Notes: generated from the sequence alone by a model not told the origin. Numbered from the stretch's first letter, positions 27,143 through 36,016 are shown. The stretch: DNA of 64,000 nucleotides from Deltaproteobacteria bacterium UBA2409 (GCA_002343185.1 DDRT01000014.1:1-64000), one strand, 5' to 3'. A program made the numbers and translations.

Positions 27143-28198
27143 CTAAGCTATCGTAACATCCTTTGAAAGATAAACCTGTTGAATAGCGTTTAATAGCTCA
27201 ACACCTTCTTTCATTGGACGCTGAAACGCTTTTCTTCCAGAGATTAGTCCCATTCCGCCAGCTCGTTTATTGATAACAGCAGTTCTAACAGCATCTTGTA
27301 GATCGTTACTTCCTGAGCCTCCACCGGAGTTAATAAGTCCGGCTCGTCCCATATAGCAATTAGCTACCTGATATCTTGTTAGATCGATCGGGTTATTAGT
27401 AGAAAGCTCGCTGTACATTCTCTTATCCAGCTTTCCGTAAGAACTGCTTCCCATGTTTAAAGCCTCAAAGCCACCGTTTTGCTCAGGCTGCTTTTGTTTA
27501 ATTATGTCAGCTTCTATTGTTACTCCAAGATGATTTGCCTGCCCTGTAACATCAGCACTTGTTTCATGATTAACGCCGTTAACCTTAAAACCGCTGTTTC
27601 TAAGATAACACCAAAGAATAGTTGCCATTCCAAGTTCGTGAGCCCTTGAAAATGCTTCAGACACCTCAACAATCTGTCTAGTTGATTCTTCGGATCCAAA
27701 ATAGATCGTAGCTCCAACAGCAACACACCCCATATTCCAGGCATCTTCTACTTGGGCAAACATCACCTGATCATATTTATTTGGAACTGTAAGAAGTTCG
27801 TTATGATTAAGTTTTAGAATAAATGGAATTCTATGAGCATATTTTCTTGCACAAAGACCTAAGACTCCAAAAGTAGTAGCAACGGCGTTGCATCCTCCGC
27901 TTATAGCAAGTTTTATAATATTTTCTGGATCAAAGTAATCGGGGTTCTTTGCAAATGATGCACCAGCACTATGCTCTATTCCTTGATCAACAGGGAGAAT
28001 TGAAAGATACCCTGTTCCTTTAAGATTACCTGAATCAAATAATGACTGTAATGATCTTAAAACTTTTGGATTCCTGTCAGATTGAACAAAAACCCTTTCA
28101 ATAAAATCTGGCCCAGGAAGAGTAAGTCTTTCTTTTGGGATCGTTTTACACTGATGGGTTAATAACGACTCATCTCCAAGAATTTCAACTATCGACAT
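27143..28198 (-). CDS. Class I fructose-bisphosphate aldolase (DhnA/FbaB type)
   Basis: The 351-residue enzyme cleaves or forms fructose 1,6-bisphosphate through a Schiff base. Family marks are ILPVDQGIEHSAGASFA near the N-terminus, IPFILKLNHNELL, the segment NMGCVAVGATIYFGS, and the phosphate-binding end AGLINSGGGSGSNDLQDA with GLISGRKAFQRP. The start has GGAGAA five bases upstream. It follows the arginase gene by 11 bases and is the last gene of a three-gene minus-strand unit. With fbp it provides gluconeogenesis; the aldolase also works in glycolysis. Confidence 0.93.
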   Translation of the reverse strand: MSIVEILGDESLLTHQCKTIPKERLTLPGPDFIERVFVQSDRNPKVLRSLQSLFDSGNLKGTGYLSILPVDQGIEHSAGASFAKNPDYFDPENIIKLAISGGCNAVATTFGVLGLCARKYAHRIPFILKLNHNELLTVPNKYDQVMFAQVEDAWNMGCVAVGATIYFGSEESTRQIVEVSEAFSRAHELGMATILWCYLRNSGFKVNGVNHETSADVTGQANHLGVTIEADIIKQKQPEQNGGFEALNMGSSSYGKLDKRMYSELSTNNPIDLTRYQVANCYMGRAGLINSGGGSGSNDLQDAVRTAVINKRAGGMGLISGRKAFQRPMKEGVELLNAIQQVYLSKDVTIA

Positions 28199-28209
28199 AA
28201 TATTCTCCT

Positions 28210-29085
28210 TTAAATGATTCTTTTGCCTAAGCCACTTTGTAATAGCCTTATAGCAAGTTTTGCTGTTTTCTCATCCTTATCAAGCTCAGGATTATACTCA
28301 ACAAGCTCAAGACTTAAAAGATTAGGGATAAGTGAAATCTCTTCCATTATAAAGTGAGATTCTCGCTCAGATAAGCCTCCAGCAACAGGAGTCCCAACTC
28401 CAGGGGCTATTTCAGGATCGCAGGCATCAAGATCGAAAGAAGCAACAACTCCATCAACCTGTTTTGAAAGATTTTGAATTGCCTCAGATGCAACCGAGCC
28501 TATTCCTCGAGCATCGATATCTCTCATAGTATAAAGCTTAATACCTTTTTTTCTGATGTATTCTTGCTCAGGTGGATCGATATCTCTAACAGCAATGTAT
28601 GTAATGTCTTCAGCCTTAATGCTGGGTGGTGATTTTGTTAACGACGGAACCTCTCCAAGAAGTGCTCTAAGAGTCATTCCATGAATATTACCAGAAGGGG
28701 TGCACTTATCGTCATTTATATCAGTATGAGAGTCTATCCATAGAGCGCCGATTCTTTTCTTAGTGATTAGCGCAGCTGTTTCGATAGTTGTAATTGAGAT
28801 AGCATGATCGCCTCCAAGAACGAGAGGTTTTTTATTTTCCTTATAGCACTGAGCTATTTTATCTTTAAGATCCTCATGAAATGATAAAAACTCTTTTAGA
28901 TTTTTAGGACTTCCACCACTTCCCTCAGAGAGATAGCTTGGAGTAACAACACCGCCAAGTTCTATTAAAGGATCAATTAACTTTAAAGTATCAAATAGCC
29001 CATGCGATAGAAGTACATGAGGACCAAAGGCCGAGCCCTTTTTGCTTGATCCTAGTCCAAATGATGCGCCTATGATTCTAAACAT
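28210..29085 (-). CDS. rocF: Arginase (ureohydrolase family)
   Basis: Arginase hydrolyses L-arginine to ornithine and urea using two Mn ions. The 291 residues contain all metal ligands: LGGDHAIS, WIDSHTDIND and ASFDLDACDPEIAPG, plus the substrate-site stretch PSGNIHGMTLRALLG. The N-terminus with SFGLGSSKKGSAFGP is the typical arginase start, and the C-terminus LELVEYNPELD fits RocF better than agmatinase. It lies between the MnmC-like gene (2 bases) and the aldolase gene. Confidence 0.92.
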   Translation of the reverse strand: MFRIIGASFGLGSSKKGSAFGPHVLLSHGLFDTLKLIDPLIELGGVVTPSYLSEGSGGSPKNLKEFLSFHEDLKDKIAQCYKENKKPLVLGGDHAISITTIETAALITKKRIGALWIDSHTDINDDKCTPSGNIHGMTLRALLGEVPSLTKSPPSIKAEDITYIAVRDIDPPEQEYIRKKGIKLYTMRDIDARGIGSVASEAIQNLSKQVDGVVASFDLDACDPEIAPGVGTPVAGGLSERESHFIMEEISLIPNLLSLELVEYNPELDKDEKTAKLAIRLLQSGLGKRII

Positions 29086-29087
29086 AG

Positions 29088-29990
29088 TTACCTATACCTC
29101 TTTACATCCAAACTTGGAGGGATCGGGGTTTTGTTGACTATATAATCGGCAAGGACTCTCCCTGCTACAAGTCCGGTCTGAAACCCTCTTGATCCGTGTC
29201 CTAGAGAGACTAAAACATCTTTGGATATTTCTCCAACTAGAGGCATTCTATCTGGGGTATTTAATCTATAGCTAACCCTGCCACCAATATAAGTACTATC
29301 AATATTTAAAGCATTTTTTAAGCCTTTTAAAATATAGTCCTGTCTTATTAATTCATCATTGAAAACTCCATGATCGAAGCTTGAGCCAACAACTCCGCCT
29401 GGAAGTATGTAGCCTCCGTAGGCGATCGGAATGTTTATTGTAAGGGGAGAGATGAAGGCCACTTCGCCTCTGACTCTCTCGAGTGGGAGGTTAAAGTTAG
29501 GAGTTCCCGTGCAAAAAATTGTTTTTTGAGGCTTAGGGGTGCTAACTTTACAGTTAAACTTAATATCAATTTTGTCTGATAAGATCTTAAGAATTTTATT
29601 TGTCTCGATTGACCCTGCATTTTTATAAAAAATTACGGACTCATAAGGGATCTCTATTCCAGCAAGCTCAGAAGCTTTCTCTCCTGAAATTATAAGTTCA
29701 GGGTTACTTTTTTGAAGCCGTCTAACTTTTTCGCTGGTAGGTAGATGAATCGACCCTTTAAATGCAAACCCGAGCTTTTTGTATAAAGTGATCGCCTCTT
29801 TAGTTATCCATTCCATTTCCTTTGAACGTTCTGTGTTTGAAAGAACAGGATTGATTAGCGCTTCTTTGTTTCCTGATGCTCCAGCTCCAAGATCGCTTGC
29901 TTCTTCGTAAACTACTACTTCCTCACCGTACTGTTTTAAGAAGTAAGCGCAGGAGAGCCCTGCAATACCTGCGCCGATAATAGCTACCAT
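29088..29990 (-). CDS. mnmC: FAD-dependent oxidoreductase, MnmC C-domain-like
   Basis: The 300-residue protein has the ADP-binding motif VAIIGAGIAGLSCAYFL, then GASGNKEALINPVLSN, VRGEVAFI, VVGSSFDHG, RLNTPDRMPLVG and GHGSRGFQTGL. This series matches the FAD domain of MnmC, which removes the carboxymethyl group of cmnm5(s2)U34 in some tRNAs. The methyltransferase half of bifunctional MnmC is not present, so it is a stand-alone oxidase or depends on a separate methyltransferase. A glycine or D-amino-acid oxidase role is the alternative. It is the first gene of the unit with arginase and aldolase. Confidence 0.7.
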   Translation of the reverse strand: MVAIIGAGIAGLSCAYFLKQYGEEVVVYEEASDLGAGASGNKEALINPVLSNTERSKEMEWITKEAITLYKKLGFAFKGSIHLPTSEKVRRLQKSNPELIISGEKASELAGIEIPYESVIFYKNAGSIETNKILKILSDKIDIKFNCKVSTPKPQKTIFCTGTPNFNLPLERVRGEVAFISPLTINIPIAYGGYILPGGVVGSSFDHGVFNDELIRQDYILKGLKNALNIDSTYIGGRVSYRLNTPDRMPLVGEISKDVLVSLGHGSRGFQTGLVAGRVLADYIVNKTPIPPSLDVKRYR

Positions 29991-30030
29991 TTCTTTCCTC
30001 TAAGTTGTCTTGATGCCATAATTGGCCACG

Positions 30031-30927
30031 ATGTTCGCACTTGCTGGGGTTTATAATCTACTTTTTGGTTTTATATGTATATTCTTTCCAAGTTTAATTT
30101 TTGAGACTCTAGGGATTCAAAGCCCTGACTATATAGCGTTATGGCAATGTATAGGCCTTTTAATCGCTATTTTTGGTGTTGGCTATCTTGTTGTATATGG
30201 AGATCCTCACAAACATTGGCTAGTGGTTCTACTAGGATTAATGGGGAAGCTTGGGGCTGCTTTAGGATTTATTTACACACAAATTGCCGGAACCCTTCCA
30301 TTTGAATTTATTTACTTAGTTATCATAAACGATCTTATCTGGATCCCATTTTTTGCTTTAACTCTTAAGGCAACATATCAGGGGTATCTTGATACTCTTG
30401 GGGCAGAAGCGTTGCCACTTGATGAGTCTCTTAGAAAATTTATTGTTGGAGGCGAATCACTTTATGAGCTTTCATATAAAAAACCATTGCTTTTGATTTT
30501 TTTGAGGCATGCTGGTTGCGCGTTTTGTAGAGAAACTTTGGCAGCACTTAGTAAAGAAAAAATTGACGATATGTTTACAGTGGTAGTGCATATGGGAAGA
30601 GATGTCGACGGAAACTATTTAAGAGATAGGTTCAAACTTCCATGGGTTAGTTTTGTTAGTGATTCAGATAGAGTTTTATATAGATCTTTCGGGTTAAGAC
30701 GCGGCACTCTGTCGCAGCTATTTGGTCCGCTCGTTTGGCTTAGGGGGTTTAATGCTGCAGTTATAAAAGGGCTAGGAGTTGGGGTCATCCAGGGGGATGG
30801 GTTTCAGATGCCTGGAGCTTTTATAGTTCACAAAGGTAAGGTTATCTATGAAGAGAGAGCAGCTTCCGCAAGCGATCTTCCGAACTTTGAAAAGTTGCTT
30901 TGCGTTCAACCAGCCAATGAGGGGTGA
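30031..30927 (+). CDS. Four-helix membrane domain fused to SelL-like thioredoxin-fold redox domain
   Basis: Residues 1-130 form four membrane helices (FALAGVYNLLFGFICIFFP, ALWQCIGLLIAIFGVGYLVV, HWLVVLLGLMGKLGAALGF and a fourth). Residues 135-298 are a peroxiredoxin-like thioredoxin fold with the redox pair in RHAGCAFCRETL, followed by a long loop and GAFIVHKGKVIYEERAA, as in SelL/PRX-like2 proteins where one or both Cys can be selenocysteine. Cys-x-x-Cys suggests disulfide chemistry at the membrane. ATG 30031 is chosen over TTG 30022. The Cys/His-rich exported peptide gene comes next, 137 bases later. Confidence 0.75.
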   Translation: MFALAGVYNLLFGFICIFFPSLIFETLGIQSPDYIALWQCIGLLIAIFGVGYLVVYGDPHKHWLVVLLGLMGKLGAALGFIYTQIAGTLPFEFIYLVIINDLIWIPFFALTLKATYQGYLDTLGAEALPLDESLRKFIVGGESLYELSYKKPLLLIFLRHAGCAFCRETLAALSKEKIDDMFTVVVHMGRDVDGNYLRDRFKLPWVSFVSDSDRVLYRSFGLRRGTLSQLFGPLVWLRGFNAAVIKGLGVGVIQGDGFQMPGAFIVHKGKVIYEERAASASDLPNFEKLLCVQPANEG

Positions 30928-31064
30928 ACGCTGTTTTAATTGCTAAAACATTAATTCCTCCTTGTGCAAGATCTTAGGTATCTGCATTCTATCTTCAGAT
31001 GGAATCAGGCGGAGAGTCTGGTTCTAAAACCGTCTTCCGAGAGGAAGAATTTTTAGGAGAAAAT

Positions 31065-31268
31065 ATGAATAAGAAAACTTCTTTTGCAGCTCTAGCAGCA
31101 TCTGCTGCACTTTTGATGGCTAGTGCCCCTGTTATGGCTGATGCCTTAACAAAAACCGATTCAGAGATCCGTGCTTGTGGCGGACATGAAGGATGCTGCG
31201 CTGCGGAAGGTTGTGAGGCTCATGATTGTCACGCATGTGAAGGTCATGATTGCGAAGCTCATGAGTAG
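31065..31268 (+). CDS. Small exported Cys/His-rich peptide
   Basis: The 67-residue product has a strong ribosome site (TTAGGAGAAAAT before ATG 31065) and a clear signal peptide (KKTSFAALAASAALLMASAP, cleavage after VMA). The mature peptide of about 42 residues has a C-terminal 31-residue stretch with seven Cys and five His (ACGGHEGCC, EGCEAHDCHACEGHDC, ending EAHE). This is metal-binding composition. It resembles in size and style the bufferin and EGKCG-type precursor peptides modified by MNIO (DUF692) enzymes, but no such enzyme is in the window. A longer frame opening at 30999 lacks a ribosome site and buries the signal peptide. Confidence 0.75.
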   Translation: MNKKTSFAALAASAALLMASAPVMADALTKTDSEIRACGGHEGCCAAEGCEAHDCHACEGHDCEAHE

Positions 31269-31308
31269 GCTTTAGTCAAAACTGTTTTTTAGCTATCTTT
31301 GTTCCTGT

Positions 31309-32019
31309 ATGGGAAGAGAGATAGCTCCGTTTACAACAGATGTTGAAATAGACAACTTCGATGAGATCTTAAGTGGTGCATCAGAGGTTGTTGCGGCTCT
31401 GGAGGAGTGTTCGAAAGATGGCTCCTCTCCGTTTTCAAGATTGCTTAACACAAAAGGCGATCAGATAAGTGAATGGGAACATCTTCCACCTAAAGATTGC
31501 TACGATCCTGAAACTAGATCTCAATATTACTACCATGTCCATAAAAAAGAGGAGCGAATCGCTGGCGAGCATGGCCATCTCCATATATTTCGAGGAAGCG
31601 ATATTCCTTCAATAATTCCAATTAGCGAAATAGGGGAATCGTCACATAAACCTAAAAAAAGAAATCTAACTCATCTTTTTGCCTTGGCTTTAGATAGTAA
31701 GGGGGCCCCGATTGCGATTTTTACCACAAATCATTTTGTCTGTGGTGATAACTGGTTGTCCAGTGATGATACAGCTAAACTACTAGAGGGCTTTAATATT
31801 GGAGTCAGTGAGCCTGATCCATTGATAAACCTTTGGGTTAATGGATTAGTGAAGCTTTGTAAGCCATGGGCAAAAGCTCTTCTTTTAAGAAGAGACCATG
31901 AGTTCAATAAAAGAGCAGATCCTGATTCGCCTTTTGCAATCTATAAAGATAGATCTTTTGAAATTCCAACCTCAAGTTATTTTGATTTTATTCAGGTGAT
32001 GGAGTTTTTAAATCAGTAA
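31309..32019 (+). CDS. DUF6969-like protein
   Basis: The 236-residue protein, without signal or membrane segments, follows the pattern I know from DUF6969: SEWEHLPPKDCYDPETRSQY, YYHVHKKEERIAGEHGHLHI, THLFALALDSKGAPIAIFTT, NHFVCGDNW, then a helical end with FNKRADPDSPFAIYKDRSFE. The His-rich centre (HVH, EHGHLHIF) could bind metal. The function of the family is not established. It starts 40 bases after the Cys/His-rich peptide gene, on the same strand, so cotranscription is likely. Confidence 0.75.
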   Translation: MGREIAPFTTDVEIDNFDEILSGASEVVAALEECSKDGSSPFSRLLNTKGDQISEWEHLPPKDCYDPETRSQYYYHVHKKEERIAGEHGHLHIFRGSDIPSIIPISEIGESSHKPKKRNLTHLFALALDSKGAPIAIFTTNHFVCGDNWLSSDDTAKLLEGFNIGVSEPDPLINLWVNGLVKLCKPWAKALLLRRDHEFNKRADPDSPFAIYKDRSFEIPTSSYFDFIQVMEFLNQ

Positions 32020-32037
32020 AATTTTTACTTCTGTTGC

Positions 32038-32112
32038 TGTCCTCCGCCTCTCCGTTATCCGATAGCTGTTAGCTGAACGCCGAGAACTGAAGATAGAAGA
32101 TTCTTGGCAGTC
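32038..32112. repeat. CGGCTATCGG-type low-complexity repeat, copy 2
   Basis: The tract holds GATAGCTGTTAGCTGAACGC and CGAGAACTGAAGATAGAAGA, similar in motif to the tract at 10111-10215. It lies between convergent genes and is non-coding. Confidence 0.45.
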
Positions 32113-32120
32113 AGACCTCA

Positions 32121-33386
32121 TCACCCAACCTCGATCTCACCCCTAACCAATGCAGCTAAGATATTCATATCTTTTGGAATGGATTCAGTAAGATTTACAC
32201 TACCTTTTTTTGTAACCAAAATATTATCCTCAATTCTAACTCCACAAGATCCACTGAGATAAACACCAGGTTCAATTGTTATCACCATTCCTTCTTTGAG
32301 TTCATTTTCTGCAGATTCTCTTAATGGCCCAACATCGTGAACATCAAGTCCAAGGCTATGGCCAATGCTATGTGGGAAGAATTTTTTATAGCTCTTTTCT
32401 TTTAAGTGATTAACAACTGAGCCTTTCTTTAAAAGCTTAATCGCCATTAAGCCCTTAATGATCACTGTTGCAGCAGCTTTGTGAACATCAGATAAAAGAA
32501 CTCCTGATTTTACATTACTAATTGCGGCTTCTTGAGCTTCAAGAACTATGTGATAGATATCAATAAGTTTTTGAGATACTAACTCTCCTCCTACGGGAAG
32601 AGTTCTTGTCACATCAGCGCAATATCCATCGATACTTCCGCCAAAATCTAAAAGAGCAAGTTCTCCCTTCTTAAGGGCTCGATCGGTTGGTGAAAAGTGA
32701 AGCACACTTGCATTTTTTCCACCTGCAACAATCGTATTAAATGAAAGCTCTCCCCCTTGGGCACGGATCCAATACTCTAAAGTAGCAGCGATAAAATTTT
32801 CAGTAACTCCAGCAGTTATGAATCTTGCTGTTTCAAAAAAACTTGATGCAGTTACTGCTACAGCGTTCTCTAAACAAGCGATCTCTTCCTTTGATTTGAA
32901 AAGCCTTAACTTGCTTGATACTACTTCAAGCGGGGATACATTTTTTGGAAGTACTTTTCGCGCATAGTATGGCCTGCTAAATACCCACTGAGCTACAGCC
33001 AAACTGAGTCCCCCATCAATAGTTTGATGATATAGAGTTTCATGATTTTCAATCTGTTTTTTAAGTTCACTAAGAACAGACTCTGAAACTAGAAGTTTGG
33101 CACCTATTCTTTTTGCTATGCTCTTTGGATCCTCTCCTAGTCCGTCCCATAGAGCCTTATCCGAGTCATGTTTTGGCGCAACAAGAGTCGAATCTCCTGA
33201 TCCTGAAACTACCAGTGTAACATCTTGATTCTCCGTTCCTGTAAAATATAGAAGATCCGAGTTTCTATAATTTGGATAGGTTGTATCATTAGATCTGAAT
33301 CTGGATGGATTTCCACTAATTATTGCAACTCCAGATTTTGTCATTATTGAAACAAGACTTTTAATTCTTTTTTTGAATATACTCAT
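32121..33386 (-). CDS. pepP: Xaa-Pro aminopeptidase (PepP, M24B family)
   Basis: The 421-residue enzyme removes N-terminal residues next to proline using two metal ions. The N-terminal creatinase-like domain starts around FKKRIKSLVSIMTKSGVAII. The pita-bread domain carries the ligands: Asp pair in LLDFGGSIDGYCADVTRTLP, His in HSIGHSLGLDVHDVG, Glu in ITIEPGVYL and Glu in GVRIEDNILVT. Length and order match E. coli PepP. It diverges from the thioesterase gene with about 13 bases between starts. Confidence 0.94.
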   Translation of the reverse strand: MSIFKKRIKSLVSIMTKSGVAIISGNPSRFRSNDTTYPNYRNSDLLYFTGTENQDVTLVVSGSGDSTLVAPKHDSDKALWDGLGEDPKSIAKRIGAKLLVSESVLSELKKQIENHETLYHQTIDGGLSLAVAQWVFSRPYYARKVLPKNVSPLEVVSSKLRLFKSKEEIACLENAVAVTASSFFETARFITAGVTENFIAATLEYWIRAQGGELSFNTIVAGGKNASVLHFSPTDRALKKGELALLDFGGSIDGYCADVTRTLPVGGELVSQKLIDIYHIVLEAQEAAISNVKSGVLLSDVHKAAATVIIKGLMAIKLLKKGSVVNHLKEKSYKKFFPHSIGHSLGLDVHDVGPLRESAENELKEGMVITIEPGVYLSGSCGVRIEDNILVTKKGSVNLTESIPKDMNILAALVRGEIEVG

Positions 33387-33399
33387 AGCTTAGGAGTCT

Positions 33400-33789
33400 A
33401 TGATTGATGAGCTTAAAATAACAGTTAAAAACTTAGAAGAAGTTTATCAGCACGTTCACCATGCAGAATCACTTAAATTTCTTGAGGCTGGACGGGTTTC
33501 ATTTTTAAAGATGGCCGGTTCCTCGATGGAATCTCTGATAGCTTCTGGGATATATCCAGTTGTAAGAGCTATAGAGGTTGATTATTTAAGAGAGATAAAA
33601 ACAGGGGAGATTTTAGTCAAAACTTGCATTAAAGATGTTAGTGAACGCTCAGTAGTTTTCGAGCAGGAGCTTTTTAATGAGCGAGGTAAGATGGCAATTA
33701 AAGCATCGGTAGTTTGCATGTTTCTCTACAAAGAGCTTGGTAGAGCAGGGGAAGTACCTATAACCTTCCGTGATTACAGGCAAAAATAG
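33400..33789 (+). CDS. Acyl-CoA thioesterase, YbgC/4HBT hotdog family
   Basis: The 129-residue hotdog protein has the N-terminal pattern of YbgC-type thioesterases (VHHAESLKFLEAGRVSFL), then IYPVVRAIEVDYLREIKTGE and the strand VVFEQELFNERGKMAIKASV. The usual catalytic Asp-x-x-x-x-x-x-x-x-N pattern is changed (H-H-A-E-S), so activity or specificity may differ. Family members hydrolyse short acyl-CoA or acyl-ACP and are often near Tol-Pal genes, which are not seen here. Confidence 0.75.
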   Translation: MIDELKITVKNLEEVYQHVHHAESLKFLEAGRVSFLKMAGSSMESLIASGIYPVVRAIEVDYLREIKTGEILVKTCIKDVSERSVVFEQELFNERGKMAIKASVVCMFLYKELGRAGEVPITFRDYRQK

Positions 33790-33832
33790 TGCTTTGCGCC
33801 CTTTAAAAAAGGGAGGCATCTAAAAAAGGGTG

Positions 33833-34120
33833 ATGACTAAGGTAGCAATACTTTTCCATGACCAGGAGATAGCAAGCCTCTTTGCCGAGCTTTCTAAGGC
33901 AAAGGGTGCGGTAGCCCGTATTGTCGAATCTACTAAGCAGATCAGCCTTACCGAAAAGATTATCACAGAGGCAAGCTTTATAGACTCTATACCTCAAGAA
34001 AGGTATTCAGAGACTCTTCTTGTAAGTAATGGTCAAGAGTTTTCTCAGTTTAGTAATACCCTTAGACGTCCATTAACTGAAGGGAAAGTTATAAAAGCAC
34101 TAAGTCAGCTTTTGGACTAA
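33833..34120 (+). CDS. Small protein, possible degenerate receiver fold
   Basis: The 95-residue product alternates predicted beta strands and helices (KVAILFHDQEIASLFAEL...SETLLVSNGQ...RRPLTEGKVIKALSQLL). The final segment looks like the last strand and helix of a response-regulator receiver, with a basic-Pro step. No phospho-acceptor Asp is present where expected, so this would be a pseudo-receiver. I am not certain of the fold. A GTG sits just before ATG 33833. The sugar transferase gene follows. Confidence 0.5.
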   Translation: MTKVAILFHDQEIASLFAELSKAKGAVARIVESTKQISLTEKIITEASFIDSIPQERYSETLLVSNGQEFSQFSNTLRRPLTEGKVIKALSQLLD

Positions 34121-34164
34121 GCCCCTTTCATTTGCTCTATATCACTTATATCCTTGTTAGTTGA

Positions 34165-35598
34165 ATGTTGAAGGAAAACTGGCGTTTAATTTCACGTCTT
34201 GAGCGTGCCGGAGATTTTGCTCTTATCTGCCTATCTTTTGTTGCTGCTTACTACGGAAGATATAGCCTGGTCTTTTGGAATGAGAAGTACAATCTTGGTT
34301 TGCCCCTATTTGGTGAAGAGCTAGCCCCTCTAAAAGATTACGCTCTTATCTTAGTTCTCTCGCTGTTATTTTTCATGGTGGTACTAAGCCTTCTTGGTGC
34401 TTATGCCAGTATGAGGCTAACCTCTCCCATCAAACTTCTTAGTATAGGTTTGGCAAGCTCAGCAGTTGTATTCTTACTACTTGCAGCAACGCTTTTTATT
34501 CTCAAAGTTGAAGTAAGTAGAAGTTTTATTGCACTGTTCTGTTTGCTTGTGGGACTGCTCTTAACACTGGAAAGATACATCGTCTTAGCGATTTTAAGAT
34601 ATTTTAGAAGAAGAGGACGGAATTTTAGAAATGTTATCGTTTGTGGCGGAGGTGAACAGTCAGCACGACTACTTGAGGAGATCTCATCTAGAAAAGAGCT
34701 TGGGATAAGAGTGAGAGCAGTCGGGGTTTTTGGTCCAACTGAGTTATCATTCTCTCCGTTGATTAAAGGTAAAGAATCGATAGAGAAAGCAATTCGTGAT
34801 GGTGCAATAGATGAGGTTATATTTGCTGATGTTGCTCAATATATGAAAGAAGCTGAAAGTTTTCTTGTTGCCTGTGCTGAGCAGGGGATAGAAACCACTG
34901 TTGTTGCAGATCTTTTCTCAGTAGGGGTGGTAAAATCTGGGTTAAGCTACTTTGGCGGTATGCCACTTATCCATTTTGAAACGCCACCTGGAGATAGATG
35001 GGAATTGAGCATTAAAAGAGGTTCAGATATCGCAATATCGATTATTTTATTAACTTTACTTCTTCCCATCTTAGCACTTATTGCGATCTTGGTGCGTGTA
35101 ACCTCGGGAGGTCCAGTTTTATTCAAGCAAAAACGGGTTGGGCTTAATGGCAGAATATTTTCCCTTTATAAGTTTAGAACCATGGAGAAAGACGCGGAAG
35201 AGAAACTTCATCTTTTAGCAGATAAAAATGAAATGGATGGACCAGTGTTCAAAATGAAAAACGACCCCAGAGTAACGCGCCTTGGAAAGTATCTGCGAAA
35301 ATTCTCACTAGATGAGCTCCCTCAGCTATGGAACGTTCTAAGGGGAGATATGAGTTTGGTTGGCCCAAGACCGCCTGTTCCAGGTGAGGTTAGTATGTAC
35401 GAGAGAAAAGATAGAAGACGGCTTTCAATGAGACCTGGATTAACCTGTACATGGCAGGTAAGTGGTAGAAACGCTGTTAAAAGGTTTGAAGATTGGGTCA
35501 AAATGGATCTAGAATATATTGATAACTGGTCACTGGGCAGGGATTTTCTGCTTCTCTTAAAAACTCTTCCAGTAGTCCTCTCGGGTAAGGGTCAGTAA
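34165..35598 (+). CDS. Undecaprenyl-phosphate sugar phosphotransferase (WbaP/EpsE-like)
   Basis: The 477-residue protein has about four N-terminal membrane helices, a CoA_binding_3-like Rossmann region (FRNVIVCGGGEQSARLLEEI), a fifth helix (IAISIILLTLLLPILALIAI) and the bacterial sugar transferase domain: SGGPVLFKQKRVGLNGRIF, YKFRTMEKDAEE, LRKFSLDELPQLWNVLRGDM, SLVGPRPP and RPGLTCTWQVSGRN. Such enzymes load the first sugar-1-phosphate onto undecaprenyl phosphate to begin capsule, exopolysaccharide or O-antigen synthesis. No other polysaccharide genes are adjacent, only a small gene that follows by one base. Confidence 0.93.
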   Translation: MLKENWRLISRLERAGDFALICLSFVAAYYGRYSLVFWNEKYNLGLPLFGEELAPLKDYALILVLSLLFFMVVLSLLGAYASMRLTSPIKLLSIGLASSAVVFLLLAATLFILKVEVSRSFIALFCLLVGLLLTLERYIVLAILRYFRRRGRNFRNVIVCGGGEQSARLLEEISSRKELGIRVRAVGVFGPTELSFSPLIKGKESIEKAIRDGAIDEVIFADVAQYMKEAESFLVACAEQGIETTVVADLFSVGVVKSGLSYFGGMPLIHFETPPGDRWELSIKRGSDIAISIILLTLLLPILALIAILVRVTSGGPVLFKQKRVGLNGRIFSLYKFRTMEKDAEEKLHLLADKNEMDGPVFKMKNDPRVTRLGKYLRKFSLDELPQLWNVLRGDMSLVGPRPPVPGEVSMYERKDRRRLSMRPGLTCTWQVSGRNAVKRFEDWVKMDLEYIDNWSLGRDFLLLLKTLPVVLSGKGQ

Positions 35599-35599
35599 G

Positions 35600-35878
35600 A
35601 TGAAAAAATATGTAGATAACCTAAAGGCGCAGATTGAGATTCTAAAAACAAAGAATCTTTCGCAATCAGAAAAACACGAAGTAGTCACGCTTTGGACCGA
35701 ATCTCTTATGTTGGATGAAACAAAAGGTAGAGAATATCATTTCTATAAGCGTCTCTCAGGGGCAATAACTAAGCTAAATTCTCTCCTGGCAAGAAAAGGG
35801 CTGCCAACCGCAGAGTTTCCACCACCTTACGATCCAAAGAGTAGGGCAGAGGCGGTAAGTGAGATTCTAGGAGAGTGA
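35600..35878 (+). CDS. Small helical protein, unknown
   Basis: The 92-residue charged, helical product has no recognised domain. It begins one base after the sugar transferase stop, so it is translationally coupled to it. The C-terminal LPTAEFPPPYDPKSRAEAV is proline-rich. A nested palindromic element follows before rplM. Confidence 0.55.
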   Translation: MKKYVDNLKAQIEILKTKNLSQSEKHEVVTLWTESLMLDETKGREYHFYKRLSGAITKLNSLLARKGLPTAEFPPPYDPKSRAEAVSEILGE

Positions 35879-35889
35879 TTTTTATCTCT

Positions 35890-35997
35890 GGTCAGTCTTT
35901 CTTGTCCCCCGAAGCCTTTGGCGTAGGGGGAAGACTGACCTTTTTAAGGACTGGCTTCCTTCTTCGCTAAAGCTACTTAGGACAAGAAAGCCAGTCC
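35890..35997. repeat. Nested palindromic element upstream of rplM
   Basis: Two adjacent hairpins are possible: GGTCAGTCTT (35890-35899) with AAGACTGACC (35931-35940), and GGACTGGCTT (35948-35957) with AAGCCAGTCC (35988-35997). An alternative long-range pair, TTTCTTGTCC (35898-35907) with GGACAAGAAA (35980-35989), competes with both. It ends 19 bases before the rplM -35 box. It is probably a mobile palindromic repeat; an attenuator role is possible only if transcription enters from upstream. Confidence 0.7.
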
Positions 35998-36016
35998 AGA
36001 CATAAATCAATGCTAT

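Noticed and set aside
31065..31268. Firm call as a bufferin or MNIO substrate
   Set aside because: No DUF692 (MNIO) or DUF2063 partner gene is in the window, and the Cys pattern is not one I can match exactly.
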